This document shows positions 8,801-15,100 of a DNA stretch of 54,675 nt, one piece after another. The notes below the pieces were generated by a model. That model saw only the letters and a program-made list of their open reading frames with translations. It had not been told where the DNA came from and searched no databases. Made by a program: the position numbers and the translations under genes. How positions within the stretch are numbered: the stretch's first letter is position 1; each line of letters opens with the position of its first letter. Origin of the DNA: a virus. The stretch lies in IMG/VR virus record IMGVR_UViG_3300023199_000165, positions 1 through 54,675 of that record. One strand, 5' to 3'.

Positions 8801-10594
8801 CAACTTAGACATAAACTCTTGTTCTTGCCTTTCGGCTTCACCTTCTCCTAGATGAGGATTAGAGAGAATATCTTCTTGCGTCCTTGTTTTCCCTATATGA
8901 CCGCCTTCGTGAGCTATTGTTTCCATTATCGCACGGATAATAGCTAATTGAATATCTCTTTCTGCTCTTCCAGTCAGATGTTGTTTAACATTATTAACGA
9001 TACGATCTTTGAAAATATGAACTTCTCTGGGGTCCTTTCCTGGACCCATTTCAACGTGTCCAAGCTGTCCAGAACCTCCACCTTGATGAACTACAACTTT
9101 TGTTACATTATTAAGCAGTGCTGGATCATATGTTTTCACTCCAACAACTGCCTGTTGTACTAAATTATCTAAAGGTTCAATAACCACATTTGGACTTTGC
9201 GGAATAGGCTTTAAACCTGGAGCATTTATATTGGGGCTTGGAGCAAGGGCTCTTTTGCTTAATGGCTTTTTACCTATTTTAATATTCGCAAAATTTTCTC
9301 CTGCCATTTGGATACGAACAGTATCTGCTTTCCACTCATATTTTTTATCCTTAAAGTCTAAAAATTCAGGCTTATCTTGTGAAAATCCTACAGTCATATG
9401 TGGAACCCATCCGTATTGCGACGGCAAATCAACTAAATTACTCACTACAGTTTCCAATTCTGTCTGTAAAGCACTTAAGCCTTTCGCATTTGGGACTAAG
9501 TAGATAGGAAAGCCATCCTCGCCTGCGTGGAAAAATCCTGATCCAGCAATGCTCATTTTAAGAGGCTCGTGTTTAGAACAAACCTTTTCAACGGCTTTTT
9601 TTATAGCTTCTCTGGTAATTTTATTTAAATCTTTAGCTTCTCCAAGATACAATAAAGTTAAGTGTAGTCCATCAGTAGAAACTGACTCTTCATCAATTAA
9701 ACCTGCTTTTGTTAATCGTTTTAAAATATTATCAGGAAGCATTAACGCAACCATCGCACCCGTATGCTTTTCTTTTTTAGCTTCTGTAATAAAACTTGCC
9801 CTTTTGCTTAAAGGATAAATAGCGGACGCAAGAGTGCCTATTCTACCGTCTTTTAGGTAGTCAGGTTCAAGTGTAGGTATAAGATATTGGTTTTTAAGAG
9901 TTCCAGGCTCGTGCCCAACTTCGGCAGCAGCCAATTCAAGAGCAGATTTAAACTCTTCTTTGAGCTTCTTATCTCTCTCTTTTTCACCCTTTGGTGGAAG
10001 TTTGCCTTTACGCACTTGCTTTAATGCTTTTCGCATTTCTTCATTCGCGTGAAGACCACGAATGTCTTTTGCGGTAATTTTGAATTTTTTTAGATAGGCG
10101 TTAATATTATCAGCGTTAATTGAATAATCATCACCTTTAAATACTTTATCATTCGGCCTTTTGTCTTTTAACAACTCTTTTAAAACTTTTAAAGTTCCTT
10201 TTTCACTAACTGTTTTTTTTTGTTTTACGCCAGATTTACCAACATATTTAATTGTAGCCTTTCCGTCTCTTATAGTGAAATGTTTTTTCATCCAAGTAGT
10301 GACGCCATAATGCTTTAAATTTCGTGCGGACGCAGAATTACCTACTCGCTCATAAGTTTCATCTATGAGTGCTACAGCTAAAGCAGTGTATTTAGTTTTC
10401 AAATCGCCACTTTGTAAATCTTTTCTTATTTGAGAACGCAATTTAGATAAAGATTTAGATAAAGATTTAATTCTTTTCATCTTTTTCTTGTTTCTATTTT
10501 CTATATGTTTTTTGCTGTAAACATAAGTTATATTTCCACTTTCTTCTTTACGCTTCTCAACATAATTTTTAGCTTCACGAATAGATAAAATCAA
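5849..10594 (-). CDS. Giant multidomain polyprotein: topoisomerase IB, 2H phosphoesterase, zincin (1,581 aa)
   Basis: The start is a TTG at 10594 with AGGAGAAGGA just upstream; it overlaps the previous stop as TTGA. Domains in order: topoisomerase IB, about 60-245, with all five catalytic residues visible (Arg83 in ERVGN, Lys120 in GKSG, Arg179 in KDIRG, His228 in EVGHEPG, Tyr237 in NQYLIP). Then LSKRA at 262. Then a 2H phosphoesterase, 275-435, with HLT at 311 and HMT at 399. Then LSKRA at 445. Then a zincin-like domain with HEGGH at 562-566 and a possible third ligand in GEGEAE. Unknown domains follow, bounded by LSKRS at 762 and LSKRA at 1148. The C-terminus has a peptidoglycan-binding-like stretch (LQRHLNPTGKLD) and a Gly-rich tail. 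It lies between portal and protease. I infer a capsid-internal polyprotein. Confidence 0.85.
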   Translation of the reverse strand: MILSIREAKNYVEKRKEESGNITYVYSKKHIENRNKKKMKRIKSLSKSLSKLRSQIRKDLQSGDLKTKYTALAVALIDETYERVGNSASARNLKHYGVTTWMKKHFTIRDGKATIKYVGKSGVKQKKTVSEKGTLKVLKELLKDKRPNDKVFKGDDYSINADNINAYLKKFKITAKDIRGLHANEEMRKALKQVRKGKLPPKGEKERDKKLKEEFKSALELAAAEVGHEPGTLKNQYLIPTLEPDYLKDGRIGTLASAIYPLSKRASFITEAKKEKHTGAMVALMLPDNILKRLTKAGLIDEESVSTDGLHLTLLYLGEAKDLNKITREAIKKAVEKVCSKHEPLKMSIAGSGFFHAGEDGFPIYLVPNAKGLSALQTELETVVSNLVDLPSQYGWVPHMTVGFSQDKPEFLDFKDKKYEWKADTVRIQMAGENFANIKIGKKPLSKRALAPSPNINAPGLKPIPQSPNVVIEPLDNLVQQAVVGVKTYDPALLNNVTKVVVHQGGGSGQLGHVEMGPGKDPREVHIFKDRIVNNVKQHLTGRAERDIQLAIIRAIMETIAHEGGHIGKTRTQEDILSNPHLGEGEAERQEQEFMSKLPKISSSCLYSKTAMNIDGFWVNTETGEVIDVPSGSSHYQELAKKLNEFLTPEQAKVMNENEFTFIEYNTTDPIKKKIEKEILDVWSRVSIMGNQYGIDLPDKTPFSIKAVQNALMSRNAPINGLAVIKTDDGTTEASIKDFLAIDKWEDLNYIGFFQKNVYGSLSKRSENYIQDKETAKYMALDHPFEFFQKNKDYEHPDFTEDALNSILNKYRRDQDIYMVFNTLKLHEKYPDFGKQYAKSIYPIDFFSNHLYNYYYDIGFNKAQELLNKNSREFFYFNLNKIYPNINTDKFSKIFTDDIIKRLANEETVEFSFKMTKLLITRIFSTHPNLREKFNSYLNKYEYVYDIYIDNTSYNTSKVSFRIKERFIDYENVEGNWIHIINTNRLTDEDLYNVKNNFKQILTKFSNLNEEICVSKNEDFLFQQSRKIFLGLVFSGPVVSFSESDNSSFVDKITGKRISNTGDSGSLRTEGWLNPSDPEVELIGVISNRKEFLAQAEELGLITINAKDRKSFLPSNYQYEEYEDEEYEDEYLVYYDKAEELGYKDASLSKRAEGIEDIMSVFSYQDNDFKWSIIRTEKTRTKEFVVANMAFKDETNSIRNVKVILSYANFSGIYHIAVSSDVFEIIEKLKKDFDMWRSNNKQDGHPVNTWHLRTEDRATVSDLINSIPLYVNAFISGDIENTKSNPFGTEEELGSLIPNYILNKLSFQRLSGNIWKNRYVAEVGNKSTGDKLTVHLMINENKEYAEFFGKVELYIVFNDKTNIYKFKLPEEKAQFNQAIVNIANLADKISSDVIKKPFESRLDQTTASLLQASTVLSDIRDKFLPNKPMTEPNLKFVANVLLNNEKEMLKEGITLLCSDKIVSAFNAIEEATIHNASLSNNTKSFIKTANKDFLKLDPNSREFAIELSKWQLQRHLNPTGKLDIPTIEALKKERKSTPLTVTPSDKPFATTMESYEPWHAEIGNNPMGIMSVPLPLGGGGR
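7139..7153 (-). other. Candidate maturation cleavage site LSKRA
   Basis: Residues 1148-1152 of the 1,581-aa protein, just after an acidic Glu/Tyr/Asp-rich linker. Confidence 0.45.
8297..8311 (-). other. Candidate maturation cleavage site LSKRS
   Basis: Residues 762-766 of the 1,581-aa protein, a Ser variant of the motif between two unknown domains. Confidence 0.4.
9248..9262 (-). other. Candidate maturation cleavage site LSKRA
   Basis: Residues 445-449 of the 1,581-aa protein, between the 2H phosphoesterase and the zincin-like domain. Confidence 0.5.
9797..9811 (-). other. Candidate maturation cleavage site LSKRA
   Basis: Residues 262-266 of the 1,581-aa protein, between the topoisomerase IB and 2H phosphoesterase domains. 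Confidence 0.5.
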
Positions 10595-10929
10595 ATTCCT
10601 TCTCCTGGAGAACTTAATAGCCTCGCCAATTCAATTAAAACCTGCTGAATAAAAGCCGGATTTAGCCCGCTCAGCAGGTTTTTTGTTAAACCAACGGATT
10701 GTCCAATCACTGAAGAGGGGGGCATTGTTTTACTACCAACTTCCCCTGGGTTAATTCGTATAATTTTGCCTTTAATGCGAGCTAAAAAGCGACTTCTGTC
10801 CTCTCTCGGCACCCGATAAAATACAAACTGCATTATTTTCAATATACTTTCCGCAGTTCTTCTGGCAGCAATATCCTTATTGTAAACCTCTGCCCTTTTA
10901 GAGATTGGAAGGTCTCTAATAGACAACAT
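10591..10929 (-). CDS. Small virion-module protein with N-terminal ISKRA site (112 aa)
   Basis: Begins MLSIRDLPISKRAEV, so the ISKRA motif ends 13 residues from the start, the size of a T4 capsid-targeting propeptide. The leader MLSIRD also resembles the start of the giant protein encoded next (MILSIREA). The rest is basic and helical, ending in a hydrophobic segment (SGLNPAFIQQVLIELARLL). It is translationally coupled to the 1,581-aa gene by a TTGA overlap. No family recognised. Confidence 0.7.
   Translation of the reverse strand: MLSIRDLPISKRAEVYNKDIAARRTAESILKIMQFVFYRVPREDRSRFLARIKGKIIRINPGEVGSKTMPPSSVIGQSVGLTKNLLSGLNPAFIQQVLIELARLLSSPGEGI
10891..10905 (-). other. Candidate maturation cleavage site ISKRA
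   Basis: Residues 9-13 of the 112-aa protein. An N-terminal propeptide-like position. Confidence 0.45.
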
Positions 10930-10937
10930 AATTCACC

Positions 10938-11300
10938 TTATTTACAGTATTTTTTAGGCAATGCTTTACAAGCTGCTCTTAAAGCCTTGTTCTCAGGATC
11001 CTTTTGTCCCTTCTCTTTGACTTTTTTAAGAGTTTCTTTATAAGTCTGCTTAAACTTATTAAGAGTTCTTGCGGGACAATTCATCTTTTTAAGATGTCTT
11101 AGCCACTGAGCATAAGTTTTTAAAGGAACTTTAGCCGCTTCACGAATAATTCCGTCAAGCTTGTTAGCTGCTTCAAAATACCCCTTTTTGTCAAAAGCAT
11201 CAGCAATGTCTGCTAATTTTTCCAAATCATTTTTATCATTGCTTTTTAGAATATCTAAAAGCTTAACTCTTGCCTCTTTTGATAATTTATCAAAACTCAT
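10938..11300 (-). CDS. Small helical protein with hairpin motif (120 aa)
   Basis: Begins MSFDKLSKEARVKL; LSKEA resembles the LSKRA motif but has Glu in place of Arg. Residues 25-55 carry the recurrent helical hairpin (LADIADAFDKKG...AANKLDGII). The C-terminal half is Lys-rich with scattered cysteines (MNCPAR, AACKALPKKYC). It overlaps the stop of the 163-aa gene as ATGA. No family recognised. Confidence 0.7.
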   Translation of the reverse strand: MSFDKLSKEARVKLLDILKSNDKNDLEKLADIADAFDKKGYFEAANKLDGIIREAAKVPLKTYAQWLRHLKKMNCPARTLNKFKQTYKETLKKVKEKGQKDPENKALRAACKALPKKYCK

Positions 11301-11788
11301 TTTTGTTCTCCTTTATTAAAATAATCCCACCAATTTTTAAATTCTCTTGGAGGACTTATGGCTGAGGTTAATATAAACCCAGATTTTAATATATTTTCGA
11401 ATTCTTTCATTTTTGAATATTCAAAGTTGTTTTCATCAATAATTCCAACTAAATATTTTTGTTTGAGCAGTTTAGCCATTTTATATGCTTTTTCAGCAGA
11501 TATTTTATACCTATGTTTAGTTGAACATTTACTAAATTTTTTAAATTCTAAGATTTTTGGAAGCAACTCATCAATATTATCTGCCATTTCATATTCGCCA
11601 TTTTTATCTAGAATATCTGCTATTTGTCTTAACTCAACTGTAGCTTTTTTAATATTTTCCTTAAACATATGCTCCATACAAGTTGTTAAAGCATCAGCTA
11701 AATATATATTACCAGTCTTATCCATTTTATCAATTATAGAAAGTAATTTTTTAACTATTTGTTTTTGTTCTAATAAATTAGTTTTCAT
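11297..11788 (-). CDS. Helical protein with two hairpin motifs (163 aa)
   Basis: Two consecutive copies of the helical hairpin lie in the N-terminal half: IIDKMDKTGNIYLADAL at about 17-34 and QIADILDKNGEYEMADNID at about 56-74. A C-terminal domain follows (AYKMAKLLKQKYLVGIIDE). It overlaps both neighbours by four bases (ATGA), so it is translated as part of a coupled run with the 102-aa and 120-aa genes. No family recognised. Confidence 0.7.
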   Translation of the reverse strand: MKTNLLEQKQIVKKLLSIIDKMDKTGNIYLADALTTCMEHMFKENIKKATVELRQIADILDKNGEYEMADNIDELLPKILEFKKFSKCSTKHRYKISAEKAYKMAKLLKQKYLVGIIDENNFEYSKMKEFENILKSGFILTSAISPPREFKNWWDYFNKGEQK

Positions 11789-12093
11789 TTTCTAGTTGCT
11801 CTCTTATTCACAGCTGTCGGTCTGCGAGTTATAGATGTGAAAACAGCCTGATAATATTCAAAATCTGGTTGCCAAAAAAGAGAAATAGCATCTCCATTTA
11901 TATATAAAGTCCCATTGTCAGGAATTTCAAAAACAATTATATTGTCCTCTACTTCTTTTACAAATCCACGAAAATACTCCTTATTTGCCGCCCACGATTC
12001 AGAATAAGTCAAGGTTTCAGCTTCCTCTCCTAAATAAATACATAATTCTTGATCTATAAAGCGATTTTTAATAAAATTGGCAGAACCCATCAT
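11785..12093 (-). CDS. Small beta-rich protein of unknown function (102 aa)
   Basis: AAGGAG lies two bases before ATG 12093 and five before ATG 12090; either may be used. The sequence alternates in beta-strand fashion (NIIVFEIPDNGTLYINGDAI) and ends in a basic tail (RRPTAVNKRATRK). A small barrel fold is possible, but I recognise no family. It is coupled to the 163-aa gene by an ATGA overlap. Confidence 0.6.
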   Translation of the reverse strand: MMGSANFIKNRFIDQELCIYLGEEAETLTYSESWAANKEYFRGFVKEVEDNIIVFEIPDNGTLYINGDAISLFWQPDFEYYQAVFTSITRRPTAVNKRATRK

Positions 12094-12119
12094 AACTCCT
12101 TAATTTTAATATTCTATTA

Positions 12120-15100
12120 TTAATAGTCTCTAAATGATAGAATATAATTGGATTTCTTAATTTGACCTTGAGATAAATACTCTTCCAGCCTTTTTAAGGC
12201 TTCAGAAGGGTCGGAAGTTTCAGAAGATATTTTCTCTGTCCTCTCTAGCACCATTTTCCAAAACTCTGGATCTGGATTGTCTTCACTACTCAGAACCAGT
12301 CTGCCAAACTTTTCGAAGAATTTTTCCTTATCATTGTCGCTTCTTACCTCGTGCATCATTCTAATAGGTTTCCACCTGTAATCTCCAGGTATTATATATG
12401 CCTGAACTAATAAATACTCTCCATCATATAAAGTAGTATCTTCTTTATTAAACTTTAATGTATGATAATTATAGTCTATAATCTCATCAACCTTATTATC
12501 TTTCTCCTTTAAAATTTTAAATTTTATTTCCTCAGGAACTGCTACCTCTCCATTTAAAATTCTAGGATATTTTTCTTTTATATTAATAACTTCTTCTGGA
12601 TTTAGTTTCCAAGCACCAAGAACTTTCATTATTCTTGGTTTTTTAGAAGAATTTTTTCTTAGAGGCTTGCCATCTTTATTTAATTTTAATTTAAGATTAC
12701 AGCTAGCGTGGAAATCATCTCCATTTTTAACTTTAGTTATAAAAAATGTCCCTTCCTCACCATTTGATGGAATTCCATCAGTTTTTTCATTAACTAAAAA
12801 TGAATTTAATCCATAAATTTGAAATCCATTTTTTACTCGTAGCATTCTATCTAACCAAGAGCGAAGCAAAGGTATATAGAAATCTGCTCTATTTTCCTTA
12901 GTTGAGCGTTTTATTTTTTTCTTTCTTTTAATAACCATTCCATCTTTTTCAATTTTTTCATAATATGAATATTTTGAAAGCCAAGCAATGAATAGGTCTC
13001 TATTTTTTTCTGAAAAATCTTTTATCTCATCATACAGAGCCATAAGTCTTAAATTACTTTGATGTTTTTTTGAATATTTAATTTTAGAAACATCTTGCCC
13101 AGAGTTAATCATTTCAGCTAAAACTGAAGAGAATTTTTTTGTTAGACGTCTGTGCTTAATATCCAAAATACTTTTAGCATATTCGGCATATTTATCATAA
13201 AGAATATCTAGATGCTGATCTGCCTCTTGTTCAGACTTATCTGATACTCCAGGAACTCCTTCATCTATTACAGATGGCTGAGAAATCCAAATTGATCTCA
13301 TATAAGGATCCCATATTAGCCCGCCTCTACCCATAGGTCCTTTGCCCCAAGCCTCTCTTGGCGTAAATCTAGAACCATCGTGTGGACAGATAAAAGGAAC
13401 GTCCCATATTGCTTTAGCAGGAAGTCTTCTTTTATTATCTGGCACGTCATCAGCCTCACTGCCTTTCCCCTGCCAAGGAGGAACAATATCATACTCTTTT
13501 TTAAAATATCTTAAAGCCTTTTTTCCTGCCTCAGTATCCCAAAAGCTTTGTCTTTTTTCCTCACTCCAGTCTATGGAGTTTAGAGGAATTTTTTGTCCCG
13601 GACAATTTTCATTAATACATATTAAATGTAATGTTGGAACACCAGTCTGATTTGAAAATAGTTTATAATCTTTTTCTACTTCAGATATTTCATTTTTAAG
13701 CATCTCGTTACGAATTAATAGCTCGTCTTTATATTTCTTTTTAGTATATAGCCTTTGTAGGTGCCTATTTTCCTGTTCCTCATCCTCTGAAATAGATAGT
13801 CTTTTATTTAATCCATTAATTACATTATCAACCTGGGCAATTTCCATTCTCAATCGCTTGTGATTTGATTTTAGATCTGAAAGTTTGCTTTCTGCCGTTT
13901 CCGCATATTTTTTACAATTTGGGCAAGACCAAGTGTTTTTAGACTTACTATCTTTTTCCATTATATTTGAAAAGGCGCCCTTTGCTGCTTTTGCTCTACA
14001 TATAGAACATTCTGGCAAACGCTTTTCAATTAAATCTCTTTCTTTAGCAATAACTTTAGTCATAGAGTTATTTAAAGCCTTATATAAATAATTCGGCAAT
14101 AAATACTGGTGCTTTTTATTTTCATCACTAAGATAAGTATTTAAAATGTCTGCGAAAAAAGTTAAAGCATATTTTTTATAAGTTAGAGCTGATGGCAAGT
14201 TTCTTATATTATGATTATCTAGTCGCTTTTGTAATAAATTGTTTTCTTTTTCTAATTGAGCAATAACTTTTTTGTTGGGGCTTTTCTTAGATTTTTCTCT
14301 TTGTAATTTGGACCCAATATTTTCTAAAGCAATTTGAAGCTCTTCTCTTATTTCTTTAAATCTATCATATTCATTTGGCTCAAGCATTGTAAATACACCA
14401 CGAGCCATTGTTCCAGCAATATTGTTATTTAGCCATCTCTTTGCGATATTAATTGTTAAAGAAGGATATATCCAATTTTTAAGAATTTCGTCTCTATTTT
14501 CTTCTTCATCTAGTATTTGCCAAGTATCTGGTTTAGCAAAAACTCTTGTTGTCGCATAACCATCTTTAAAATTTTCTACAGAAAAAAGCTCTTTCGCTTT
14601 ATCAGACATTTCTGGCATAATTATATCATCAGCAGAAGGCCAGTCTTCATAAGGCTCAAAAGAAAATCCATATATAGTTTTTCTATTTTGAAGTTTTAAA
14701 ATTTTGGTCATAGTTTCGTGGGGAGTTTCTTCTCCATCCACTATCTTTTTTTTTAAATTTTTTAAATCATTAGATGAAAGTTTTAGAGAGTCTGGTTCCG
14801 CTTCTGTAAGTTCTTTAAAATCCTCAGCATCTTCAACTGTGTCAAAATCACTTACATCTTCAAGAGTACTAGCCTCATTTACTTTTTTTTTTATATTTTT
14901 ATTTCCTTGTGAAGTAAATTTTTTTTCTATCTCTTTAAGTCTAGATTCTTGAGTTTTAAGTTCTGAGTCTATTTCATTATGCCATTTCCTAACGTCTTCT
15001 TCTGAAATTTTATCTTTTCCAGAAATCATTTCTTTTCCAATTGATTTTGAAAATTCATCAGCTCGCTGACTATCTTCTAAACTCAACTTTCCTTCTCCAC

